NCBI GenBank assembly: GCA_002943765.1 | Contig: PQWQ01000019.1 | Location: forward strand, 620,001 to 684,000 | DNA length: 64,000 nt | Reading direction: 5' to 3' | Source of the DNA: Psoroptes ovis | Taxonomy: Eukaryota > Arthropoda > Arachnida > Sarcoptiformes > Psoroptidae | Part shown: positions 11,200 to 21,252 of the stretch, one piece after another | Layout of the letters: every line of letters begins with the position of its first letter | Position numbering within the stretch: position 1 is the stretch's first letter | Notes under the pieces: generated by a model | What the model saw: only the letters and a program-made list of their open reading frames with translations | Database searches by the model: none | Told to the model about the DNA's origin: nothing | Position numbers and translations under genes: made by a program

Positions 11200-12241
11200 T
11201 TATTGTTCAATTGCAGGCTCGTTAGCTGAGGCTTCGGGCTTTGGGTCAGCTGATTTCGATGATTTCTTAGTCTTAGAAGACTGTAATTTCTTTGATTTCT
11301 TCTTCGGCTTAGCTTTCTTCTTCGACAATTTCTTAGCTTTTTTCATTTCACTTGCTGCCGCTTTCATTAAACGATTTTTAATTATTTTTGCCGCTTTCTT
11401 ACGTTGGCGCTTTGTTCGCATCTCAAGCCGCTCTTCAGACATATTTGATACTTCCATTTTTTTCGATAGCCGCTCTAATTGACGAAATTTCTCCTCGTTT
11501 TCAGGCTTCGCTAAGTCATGTTTCCATTGTTCAAGCTCTTCAAAATAACGTTTACGATCTTGTTCTGCTTGGTCATCGAATTCTTTTCGTTCATCATTGT
11601 TCAGTTGATACCATTGTTGTGACCATTGTTTTACTTTTTGTAAATGTTCAGGTGATTTTACTGGTGGATATTTTCGATCTGGATATTCTTGATTTAAATG
11701 TTTACGTATATAAAATATATATGATGATAGCGGTCGTTTTGGATAATTCAATTCACGAAGTTTTATCTTGATTCGTTGACGATTCTTGAGCTTCAATTGA
11801 TCCTGTTCGGGAATATGAGTAAAATGATTATTTGTCTGTTGAATATTATGACCATGTTACCTTTTTAAGTCGTTTCAATTGTTCCATTTCTTCGGTATTC
11901 AATGAACCAAGGTAATCATTCATAGCTGATTTATATTTTACAAATTCTTCGGTGGACATTTTTTGATAATATTCTTTTTGTTCGGGTGATAATTCACGCC
12001 ATTCTTGGCCAGCACGTGCAAATCTTTCTTTTACAGGCATATCAGTAGGGAAACGCTTGAAACAATCCCGAACAAATAATGCGAATACATTTGATGAACG
12101 TTTCGGTGGTGGTGGTATGGTTGTAGCAGGTGATTTCGATGATTTTGTTGATGAAATATCAGCGGTGAATGGACGACAGCTGTTTAGGGATAGATTAGAA
12201 AATCTATAGACTAAGATATCGAAGGATTTTGTCCGCAACAT
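11200..12241 (-). CDS. TFAM: Mitochondrial transcription factor A-like protein (two HMG boxes)
   Basis: Exons 12241-11861 and 11802-11200 are separated by a 58-bp intron (AAG|GTAACA…AACAG|GA, phase 0). The product is about 327 residues. The N-terminus (MLRTKSFDILVYRFSNLSL) is rich in Arg/Ser/Leu with no acidic residues at its very start, as in mitochondrial targeting peptides. HMG box 1 runs at ~42-117 (PPPPKRSSNVFALF… WRELSPEQKEYY). HMG box 2 runs at ~142-217 (YPKRPLSSYIFYI… WYQLNNDERKEF). Known family role: binds and bends mtDNA, starts mitochondrial transcription and packages nucleoids. Vertebrate proteins are near 246 residues. The extra length here is a long Lys/Ala-rich C-terminal tail, reminiscent of HMGB tails but basic. 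A nuclear HMG-box protein is the alternative. The gene is head-to-head with mS34. Confidence 0.85.
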
Positions 12242-12549
12242 TTCGAATGATTATGATGATATGAATTAAGCCGTTTTTATGGTCTTAAATTATTTTCAAG
12301 AATGCCACGAGAAATTTTTTTCCTCGTTTGTTTATTTACTAATTTTTAGCAACAAATGCTTGAAGCAAATACTATAACTCTTTGATTACAGCAAAAGTTG
12401 TGATTTTCTATCGATAGATGGCAGCACATTTGTTCATTTTTTTTTTTTAAAGCCCATGTGATCACATGTTTGTGTTTATTTTTATTTTTTGATTTAATTT
12501 AAAATTATCAAGATTTCAACTATAATCATCTCTTAAATATCTTTGAAAA
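12242..12549. promoter_or_regulatory. Bidirectional promoter between TFAM and mS34
   Basis: The 308 bp separate two divergent start codons. It contains TATCGATA (12409-12416), identical to the insect DNA-replication-related element, directly overlapping AGATGGCAGCAC (12416-12427). There is no TATA box at a convincing position. That fits a housekeeping-type promoter. Confidence 0.65.
12409..12416. promoter_or_regulatory. DRE-like element TATCGATA
   Basis: It is an exact palindrome matching the DRE consensus bound by DREF in flies. In Drosophila the mtTFA gene is reported to be under DREF control, so its presence here is consistent. Its use in mites is inferred. Confidence 0.5.
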
Positions 12550-13167
12550 ATGGTACGCAAAGTTTACATTGGTAAACCATCAGCTCATGTTGGCAAAACT
12601 GCATTTCAAATATTGGCCAATTTAAAAAATTTCGGCATAGGTCGTATGCTTACCCGACATGAATTCGACAGATTTCCCGAACCATCATTTCATATTGTGA
12701 AACGTGTCGAAACACGTATGGATCCCGAATTAAAATATGGTACTATTTGGTGTGAAACCGTTATTCGTGGACAACGTCTACCCGGTATACGACCCTTGAC
12801 CGTAACATATCGTCCAGATTTTCGCCTTATACCTAGAGATGAAGAAAATGATTTCATCGGTAATTTTAAAATTATTAATCTTGGTGAACGTAAAAATGTG
12901 CTGCCACGTAATTACCGGCTGCCACCGTTGATGAATGAATGGATGATTCGATATCAACAAAAACAGCATAATTTAACAAACAATTCAAAGGCTAAAGAAT
13001 TCAAAATACCCTTCGTATATCAAGATCGAAAAGATTTACGAAAACCTGATTCGGATCTGTTTTGGATTGAAAATCGTCTCGCTGAAAGCGACGATGAGCC
13101 AACAACCGTTGAATTTGATGGTCAATATCATTTCAATGAAGAATATTTAGAATATTGTCAAAAATGA
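12550..13167 (+). CDS. MRPS34: Mitochondrial small ribosomal subunit protein mS34
   Basis: Single exon, 205 residues, close to the ~218 of human MRPS34. Shared landmarks with that family are the sequence around FGIGRMLTRHEF (residues ~29-40), a basic-aromatic strand around FHIVKRVETRMD, GTIWCETVIRG, the PDFRLIPRDEENDF block (~95-108), and a C-terminal YRLPPLMNEWM segment. mS34 is a metazoan-specific component of the mitochondrial 28S subunit that contacts rRNA. No further targeting peptide is obvious beyond the basic first residues. It shares a promoter with the TFAM-like gene, which would co-regulate mitochondrial transcription and translation. A poly(A) signal AATAAA lies at 13282-13287, inside the 3' end of the convergent neighbour. 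Confidence 0.9.
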   Translation: MVRKVYIGKPSAHVGKTAFQILANLKNFGIGRMLTRHEFDRFPEPSFHIVKRVETRMDPELKYGTIWCETVIRGQRLPGIRPLTVTYRPDFRLIPRDEENDFIGNFKIINLGERKNVLPRNYRLPPLMNEWMIRYQQKQHNLTNNSKAKEFKIPFVYQDRKDLRKPDSDLFWIENRLAESDDEPTTVEFDGQYHFNEEYLEYCQK

Positions 13168-13279
13168 AATGTCAAATTTATTGTTTATTTATAAGAAAAT
13201 TAAAATTGTGTAAATATCAAAGTCAATTAAGGTCAAAAATATTTGAAAATTTCAAAAAACCCTAGAACCAAGTCATTGT

Positions 13280-13816
13280 TCAATAAAATGGTGATATATT
13301 CCATGAATACGTAAGACAAAATGTACCAAGAAGATTATAGATACGGCCATCGACACCGACACAGCTACCTTCATTACGAATACGTTTAAGAATCATCACC
13401 TCTTCAACATCTTTACGACGTTTACCAGTGTTATTATAATTTTTCGGTATAAAACAAAACATTGATTTCAAGCCAAACGAAAATTTCAATTGAAAACAAC
13501 CATATGGGAATTCAATGTTTGGTAATACATTACAAATGGATAAATTTTGGCCAAATGACAACTGAATTTGATGACATTTTTTAATGTTTTCATTATAAAT
13601 TTCATTCATCGTAAGATTTTCACCATCATTACTGGTCAGCAACGATAATATTTCGATTGGTTTCACTAAAATTGATGTTGTCGAATCTTCTATGAGTAAT
13701 TGATCCGATGAAATACTCGAATTACTATTATTTGGATCAGTAAATTGTATCGATGGACGACATTGTACCATGGTAATCATGGCTAAAGCAGCGATGATGA
13801 TCGAATACTTGTTCAT
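13280..13816 (-). CDS. Small secreted Cys-containing protein, family unknown
   Basis: It has 178 residues. The signal peptide (MNKYSIIIAALAMITMVQC) has likely cleavage after the Cys-Arg region at 19-20. The mature part has N-glycosylation sequons (NSS, NLT, NNT, NIS) and about six Cys, roughly spaced as CHQ…C.V…GC…FCF…SC…FC, suggesting two or three disulfides. A dibasic GKRRKD sits near residue 130. The context is AT-rich, with a TATA box upstream near 13919-13935. Its 3' end overlaps the poly(A) signal of the convergent mS34 gene. It could be a mite-specific extracellular protein; no allergen or enzyme signature is recognised. Confidence 0.65.
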   Translation of the reverse strand: MNKYSIIIAALAMITMVQCRPSIQFTDPNNSNSSISSDQLLIEDSTTSILVKPIEILSLLTSNDGENLTMNEIYNENIKKCHQIQLSFGQNLSICNVLPNIEFPYGCFQLKFSFGLKSMFCFIPKNYNNTGKRRKDVEEVMILKRIRNEGSCVGVDGRIYNLLGTFCLTYSWNISPFY

Positions 13817-13918
13817 GATCGTAGTATTGATGTTGGTTTTCGTAGAATTTTGACTTGTTAAGACTTGTTGATGGTTGAAGTAAGTGAATTCGAATGATTT
13901 GATCCGAAGAAATTCTGG

Positions 13919-13935
13919 TCATATTTATATTGGTC
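13919..13935 (-). promoter_or_regulatory. TATA box (minus strand)
   Basis: AATATAAATATG on the minus strand, ~105-120 bp upstream of the 13816 start codon. Confidence 0.45.
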
Positions 13936-13937
13936 AA

Positions 13938-14527
13938 AAACCTTTACCTGACCCTTTAACCATTATTATCAAAATACGATTCGATTATCAACCAGTGATA
14001 ATCGTATTGTATTTATGACTTGATTGATATCAGAGGTTTCATTTATTGTTGTTGATATTGATTCAATAGGTGATTGGTTATCAAGGGTTTGAAGGTCAAA
14101 ATTTGTTCACACAGCAAGTTAAGCATTGACAAGGTCATAGCAATCATAAAAAAACCTGGTTGATTATTTGGCCCTTGAAAGTATTGGTCTTAATGATAAC
14201 AAGTTTTATTGTTTTCGCTTGATGACATTGAAACTAACCCTTGGAAAATCTGGGCCCGAACTCGTATCAAATTGATAGATTCGAATCGATTAATCGAATT
14301 GGATCATCGATTGATTCAATGGAACACGATTTGGATCGATTGGAGGTCCGAAGAACTAGTAATTAATTACAAGGTTCCGATTAAAGGTTAAAGATTATTT
14401 CAAATCAAAAATAATTTTGGTCAATTTATTTGGGATAATTTATTTCGAATAATCTGAATATCTTTGAATTTCTCGGGCCATCGCAGCTCAACGTTTTGTT
14501 TGGTTAACGTTTTTTGTTTGATTGGTT
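13938..14527. other. Intergenic, nothing recognised
   Basis: AT-rich sequence with GATTGATTC-type words. No exon, RNA gene or short element is seen. Confidence 0.5.
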
Positions 14528-14882
14528 TCAACGTCCCCATAAACCACCATAACCACCGCCATAACCTGCATGTTTGATTTTAATTTTTTTGATTGAAACA
14601 ATTTTTGCACCACCAAGGCCATAATTACCACCACTATGTCCATATCCGCCACCATATTGATGTCCATGGCTATATCCACTGCCATAACCGCCACCATGTC
14701 CATATCCACCACCATGTCCATAACCGCCACCATGACTTACACCTCCGTAACCTGTTACCAGGGGGAGAAAAAAAATATGAAAAATTCAAAAATTTTAAAA
14801 ATTAAAAGCTTTTAAAAAAAATACCTCCACCACAAATGAAGATTATCAAAAATGTACAACAATGTGATTAGGTAGTAATCAT
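14528..14882 (-). CDS. Gly/Tyr/His-rich small secreted-type gene with an in-frame stop in exon 1
   Basis: The terminal exon 14751-14528 encodes about 74 residues made of GGGYGHGGGYGH-type repeats, then a short basic segment (AKIVSIKKIKIKHA) and a GYGGGYGG end. The acceptor is GTAACAG|GT behind a pyrimidine tract. A matching upstream exon (14882-14825, donor GGAG|GTATTT) joins in frame, and its end reads TFLIIFICGGG, like a signal-peptide core. In that frame the only upstream ATG (14882) is followed after four codons by TAA (14870-14868). So the gene is broken, has a sequencing error, or uses another start. Gly-Tyr-His-rich secreted proteins are common as cuticle or antimicrobial-type proteins in arthropods; the function here is unproven. 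Confidence 0.5.
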
Positions 14883-15175
14883 TTAAATAATTTGAAAGGA
14901 TATAGATATTGATTTGTTGGTGATGGTGGTGGAAAGCCACCAAATTCATTGTATTTTTTCGAATGTTTTCCATTGATAATTGATTGTTATTATCAATGGA
15001 AATGTTAATTTGGCTTTGGCGTCTATTTTGAACAAATCCGCAAGATTAAACATTTGAAATAATTTCATTTTCCAATGACATTCATTGAGGCTATTGGTTT
15101 GATATTTATTTTGTCAGTGATAAATGAAATTGAGGGTAAATGAATTCAATTGTTTGTTTAATATTAATTCAAATT
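14883..15175. other. Intergenic, nothing recognised
   Basis: AT-rich spacer between two minus-strand genes. It holds the inverted repeat CCATTGATAATTGAT / ATTATCAATGG near 14970-15000. Confidence 0.4.
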
Positions 15176-17480
15176 TTAATTGAATGATAATAAATGAAAA
15201 CCAATTGATGATATAATAATTAAAACTATGAACCATATGAGCGGTACAATACAACCAAAAATAATGGTCAAATGTACAAAATTCCGACCTTTAGACATAA
15301 CTGAACGCATAGCATCTAAGGCTAGTGTTTGTGGTCCAACGATGCTTATATATTTCATAAATTTAGGCATTGATTCAATTGGCCAAAATATACCTGATAT
15401 GATTGAAATTGGCAAGAATAATGCCATAGCTAAGGCTAGAGCTTGACTTTCATTTTTGGAATATGCCGATACGACCAAACCTAATGCCATACCGCACATA
15501 CCTTGTATCAATGTGATCATGAATAGTAACAAGACTGAACCTTGATTGTTGACATCGATAATGTACAACATGGTTATCAATGATAATACGACTTGTATGG
15601 CCAATATAATCAATTGGGTACTGATTTGTGATATGATAAATTCAAATGTTTTAACACCAGCGACCAGTGTTCGCTCGAATATACCATCTTTACGTTCCAG
15701 TACCAATGTAATGGCTGTCAGCGCCATAGCAGCAAAAAATATTGCCATCGATATGAGGCCAGGAGCCATAAATTCACTCATATTCGGTGAACTAGATCCG
15801 TAAACATAATTATAGCTGAATGGATTTGATTGTTGTATTGGGCTCAGATGATTCGATTTAGTATCGATTGATTGGTCATCATCATTATTATAATTGGTCA
15901 AAAATAATTCCGATGCCATAACGATCGTTCGATTGAATGTGATCCATAGCTCTTTCTGGATGGTATTAGCAATCACATAATTGGTCGTATCCAAATGCAG
16001 ATCAATTTGTGGTAATTGTATCGATTGGTGTTGTTGATTATCATCATTATTCAAATATTCATTCGAAACCGCTTGAATAATACGGGTATAATTCGATTGA
16101 AAAGCCAGTAGAGCCCATGTTGAACCATTACGAACTGATTCAAGACCATCGGCATATGATTCAAATATTTTCATATCGAATGTATTATTGCTCAAATTTT
16201 CAATGAATAAATTCGATAAAACAGGTGGATAGTCGGCATTATAAATGGCCAACGGCAAATCATAAGGTTCAGGTCCCAGGCAGGTGAAATTCAATAAACA
16301 TTGAAAACTTGGCATCAGGAATTGTATGATTAACATTGATAGATTACGGCGTATGCCGGTAATATTTTTCCAATTCAATGCCCGAATACGATCCACGAAT
16401 GAAAAGGTTGTGGGCTTGAATTTTTCATTCATAATCATTTGGTTATCAATGGTGTTATTACTGTTGTTATTATCATCAATAATAACTGTGAATCGATGTC
16501 GATCTGGATCATTATCATCACCGGATGATTGACACAGGCGCAAAAATACCGATTCCAATGTTGTCAACTGTAACCGGTTCATCAATTTCGTTGGATTTTG
16601 TTCGGCCATCAGCTGTCCATTGCGCATAAATGATACCAAATCAGCTGATCGTGCTTCTTCAATATATTGTGTGGTGATTATTATGGTCAAATTCATTTGT
16701 TCTGTAAGCATTCGAAGATAATTCCATATGTTTGCCCGCAGTACAGGATCAACACCGACTGTTGGTTCATCCAATATCAGTAAGGGTGGTGAATGTATTA
16801 GAGCTACGGCCAATGATACTCGACGTTTTTGTCCACCACTAAGGCTATTGATATAACGATCTTTATCGGGTAAATTTAATAATTCAATCAGTTGATCAGT
16901 GCGTTTGGAGATTCGACGCCGGTTCATATGGAACAGTTTTCCGAAATATTCAAAAGTTTCTGCGATGGTAAAATCAGCAAACAAAGCGACCTCTTGCGGT
17001 GTATAACCAAGACCAGGTCCTGGTATACCACTTTCAACGGTACCAGGTCGATGGCCGTACACCAGTATCTGACCACTATCAAGCTTTCGTATGCCGATCA
17101 CACATCTTAGTAGCGATGTTTTACCTTTGTTTTGTAAGGGTCAAAAACAAAAAATAATTAACCTTTGAAATCATCAATCATTGCATTGGACAAAACATAC
17201 CGCAACCACTTGGACCTAGTAGACCATAAATCTGTTTAACCGGTACATTCATATTGATACCATTCAACACCGGATGACTGCCATAGCTAAGGTGTACATT
17301 ACGTATTTTTACAGCAATTTTAGCCGCGGGAGTCTTTGAATCAACAGGGTCATCATCGCTGTCAGCGTAAAATGCATAATTTTGATATTGATTTCGACGA
17401 TTGCCGATGATATTGTCCTGATTATTCGTTTGAATCGTTACTAAATCCATGATAATGGTGAGTTGTTGGAGAAATTTCAA
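15176..17480 (-). CDS. ABC half transporter, ABCH/ABCG type
   Basis: Exons 17480-17201 and 17124-15176 are joined across a 76-bp intron that splits the Walker A motif (GPSGCG|KT, phase 1). The product is about 742 residues. The order is cytoplasmic nucleotide-binding domain, then a membrane domain, i.e. the reversed layout of ABCG/ABCH half transporters. Motifs are Walker A (GPSGCGKTSLLR), Q-loop (TPQEVALFADF), signature LSGGQKRR and Walker B LLILDEPTVGVD. The H-loop reads ITTQYIEEA, with Gln where His is usual. A C-terminal ABC2-type membrane domain has about six hydrophobic segments and a large extracellular loop with N-glycosylation sequons. The PQE…F…ET…YFG and YIEEA blocks favour the arthropod ABCH group. 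Insect relatives move lipids to the cuticle, so an export role is inferred. A later start at the second Met (17450) is possible. Confidence 0.85.
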
Positions 17481-18283
17481 TCGAATTCCAAGTATTTGCT
17501 CAAGATATTTGATCTGGAGAAATGATCTTCTTGGAGGATCTTCACCAAGATTTCTACCACTTCGTGGTAACTTTCCCTTCCCAGTCTAATCTACAGATAC
17601 TCCGTTTCCCCATTATTCAATTGATTCAATCGAATCAATGTGGTTAAATCCTTGATTTAGCTTTTGAAATATCTTCAATCGATTAAATCTTTCGAAGTTT
17701 AATATAAAATTTGAAATTTTTAATTTTTTAAACACCAGATGGCAGCACTATCCTCAAATTCAAATTTAAAAATTTCTAAAATTTCGCGCTTTATTTTAAT
17801 GAAAATGAAAAATTCAACACATTTTGAACTATTACTGCACATTAGTCATCAATATTGAGCTATTTAATGGTAATTTGATGAGAGAGATCAATGATTTGAA
17901 CATTTATTCACTTTTCTATATATTTTAGGCTATTTCGGCCTAATATATGAGTGAAATTGTTAATTTTTCACTCAATTTCTCTTCAAACGATCATTAACCT
18001 GTCAATGATCGATAATTGAAAAATCAATCATTATATTTTCATTGATTTTTTGATTTCTATGAATTTCATGAATTTTCATTTTCAAATGACCCTAATATTT
18101 GTTTATTTTATGAACATTTCCAGACACACTGGACATATTTCTTTGGTCTAATGAATTCTATCCGATTGAAATATTGTCATGGATGGATGGGTACCAGGTC
18201 CAATTCACATTTATTCTTTCGGGTTTCCTGGTAGGTAATGGCCTTTAAGAAATTCAAATTGGTCAAATTGAATTGATAAATTC
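17481..18283. other. Divergent intergenic region between ABC transporter and DEG/ENaC genes
   Basis: It contains AGATGGCAGCAC at 17737-17748, identical to the motif in the TFAM/mS34 promoter, and the small inverted repeat TACCACTTCGTGGTA (about 17558-17572). No coding exon is seen. Confidence 0.5.
17737..17748 (+). promoter_or_regulatory. AGATGGCAGCAC motif
   Basis: The same 12-mer occurs at 12416-12427. It resembles the AGATGGCGC core recognised by Drosophila CTCF. The role is inferred. Confidence 0.35.
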
Positions 18284-21192
18284 TTGATGGTATCGAACAA
18301 AATGGTTCGAAAATCGAACGAAATTGATGCTAAATTGAATATTCGTCCATCACAAAAACATCATCCTCATCACCAACATCATCATCGATCCAAAGGTTTA
18401 GAAAGAATTTTGAAAATTAATCAACATTTATTCGGTGATGACCCTGGCAAGGGTCATTATGGCCACCATAATTATCACCATTATCATCATCATCAATATG
18501 GTCATCCATATTATCAATATCGATCATCGTTGATCAATGATAATCGAAAACAATCGATGCTGTCGAGCAATACGGCCACCAATGAAAATGGTTCTAAAAA
18601 TGTAACCTACCTTATCATACATCATGTATTACGATTAGTCGTGCTGATCGTATGCATTATCGGTTGTATGGTACAAATAATATCGATTGTTAACATATTT
18701 TTCGGTTATCCAGCCATCGTATTTGTTGATATTCATCAAATGGATCGATTAATGTTACCTGGTATTACTATTTGTAATAATAATAGGTTTGTATTGTTTT
18801 TGAATAATTGGAAATTTTCATTAATCTTTTATATTTTGATTAATACCAGGGTTATGAGGTCAAAGCTCAATGCATATGATGCAAAATTTGCTTACAAATG
18901 GAATGTATTAATGAATCGTACATCGAATAATCATCAATTTAAATTGGTGAGTAAATATTTGGATTAATATTTACATCTAAGATCAATTAATTCTTTAATC
19001 ACTTGTCAATTTGCCCTATGTGTCCAGTACCAACAACGATTAATCGATAATCTAATACGATCAATGTTAGCGAATTTGACCGTATCAGAATTCATGTCAT
19101 TCGGTAGTACGGCTGATAATTTCTTGGATGTGGATTTTTTCCGTTGTGCATCCGATAAGAATCATCCCGATAAGAAGTGTATGTAAGTATCTTTGATCAA
19201 TGATTGTTCTAGGGTCAAGAGGGTCATTTTGATAGAAATATTAATGATTCATGGTAGTTATCTATCGAATCTATTCACAACAGCCCAAGAACATGGGAAT
19301 TGTTTCACACTGTTTCATAAATCCTCATCCAGCGAATTGGAATCGATAGCCATCGAATCAGGCCTTTCGGAATCGGCTGTCGTACGTGGTCTGAACAATG
19401 AATCGGTCGACATTGAAATGTCAATGAAACCATTTGCACCGAATGAAATCATTCGATTTCGAGTGAATTTTGATGAAAATGAATACACTACCCTTAATGA
19501 ACCGATCAGTGGTCGTTTTATTATTCATGATAATAATCAAATTGCTGTGATGCGTGAAAAATCCTATCGAATTAAACCGGGGAAATATTATATATTTTAC
19601 ATTAGTAAATATACTGATCGATTGTTGCCAGCACCATATGTAACCGATTGTCGTGATTATGATCAAAAATTTAATCGTATTATTGAAAATATTAACAAAG
19701 ATAATAGTAGCAGTGGTGGTAATGTGACATTTTCCTTGAATAATTATAATAATATCATTATCGATAATGGTGAAGATGATGATGAAGATAATTTGATTGA
19801 AAACACCATCAATGAGAATAGTGATGATCAAGATCGTGGCTCAAATGGTACTACGACCAATGATCAACAACAGCAACAATCCAAAAATAATACAAATAAT
19901 GATAAGGGTAATAATAAGGGTACCAATAAGGGTAATAACGATAACAATAACAATGATAATCAATCGAATGAAGATTCAAAAATTAAAATCGAATCCAAAA
20001 ATCTTCTATTTCGCGCCCCAACATCTAAAGCTAATTGTATCATTGGTTGTATGGCGTTGAATACAATTATGACCTGTAATTGTTGGCCACCTGAATTACC
20101 ATTTTTATTCAATCAACAAACGAATGCGACTGAAAATCAGCTGAAATGGTGTGATTGGCGACAAAAACCACCGTTATTTCAGCAAAAAACACAATCATCA
20201 TTGAATGAAAAATCAAAAATATCAAATAAATTATCGAATGAAACATGGTTTCAATATTGTTTCAATCGTCATGAAGATCAATGTAATCAACATTGTAAAG
20301 CTGATTGTCGTATTGATCGTTATCGTATTGTTAGCGAAGAAATTGAATGGCCATCCAAAGAACGAATCGTAAAATTCTATAGCCTTAATGATTTCTTTTG
20401 ATAATTAATTAATTGCTTTAATTTATTACAGGAACATACCGATGATAATGATCTAAGACGCTTGAAACAATGTTGTGCCGTCATATCGATCAGATATTGG
20501 AGTGCTGAACAAAAAATTAATCAATATAAACCACGTTTCGAGGTATATGGCCCTAGGAAATGAAGGATTATCACCTATTAATTTTATTCTTGTAGATTGC
20601 TGAATTTACATCAAACATTGGTGGCCTACTATCCATGTGGCTAGGGTTTTCGCTGTTTGGTTTCTATAATTTGATTGAAAAATTTTTCACACGTCTTTGG
20701 CGTTATTGTTTTGCAAGGAACCGAAAGCAGACAGATAATGCTGACCCTGCCGCCAACAATGGCCATGGTACACATAAAAAAATTGATACAGATTCTTCGA
20801 AATCAATTTTGGATCATTATGATGAGCAACGAAATCAAACAAAAATTAAAACAATCGATGACCGATCAAAGGATAATGGATTGATTAGCCGTGAAATCAA
20901 TCAGCCAGTACCAGCGACCCTGATGACCAAAGCTAAACATCGTAAATCATTAGCGAATAATTCGAATTCAAATAATTCAAATTCATCATCATATTATTAT
21001 CAATCAAATGATGATTATGATTATGATTATCATCAAACAAATCATACGATGACCAAACGTCGAATACCGTTGACCAAACGACGTATATTTCAAAATGTCA
21101 TCTACAATAATAATTATCCTCAACATCATCATGACTGTAATAATAATAATAATGGCAATCACAAACAAAAAGTAATTGATTATAGTGAATAA
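18284..21192 (+). CDS. DEG/ENaC-family sodium channel subunit
   Basis: Six exons: 18284-18786, 18850-18946, 19028-19182, 19213-20368, 20432-20542 and 20596-21192. All have GT..AG introns and consistent phase, giving about 872 residues. The His-rich cytosolic N-terminus is followed by TM1 (VLRLVVLIVCIIGCMVQIIS), then the hallmark LPGITICNNNR-VMRSKL. In the extracellular domain LFTTAQEHGNCFTLF and a Cys-rich block (CIIGC…CNCWPPELPF…CDW…YCFNRHEDQCNQHCKADC) match the family thumb and palm Cys pattern. TM2 and the pore are in exon 6 (IGGLLSMWLGFSLFGFYNLIE, with the GxS filter). The extracellular loop carries a ~90-residue Asn/Asp/Gln/Gly-rich insert. The usual HG gating motif before TM1 is not obvious. 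Such channels in arthropods act in mechanosensation, chemosensation or peptide gating; which applies here is unknown. The start could be either of the first two Met. Confidence 0.9.
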
Positions 21193-21252
21193 ATGAAAAT
21201 GAATTTTAATTTGAAAATTGATGAATGAATTGGAAAAGTGTGTTCATACTTT

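Noticed and set aside
11120..11771. Plus-strand open frames opposite the TFAM-like gene
   Set aside because: They are antisense shadows of the Lys-rich coding sequence.
15228..17110. Several plus-strand frames opposite the ABC transporter
   Set aside because: Antisense shadows; the minus-strand frame carries all ABC motifs.
19421..19831. 136-residue minus-strand frame inside the DEG/ENaC gene
   Set aside because: Antisense shadow of exon 4; isoleucine-rich from ATT/GAT repeats.
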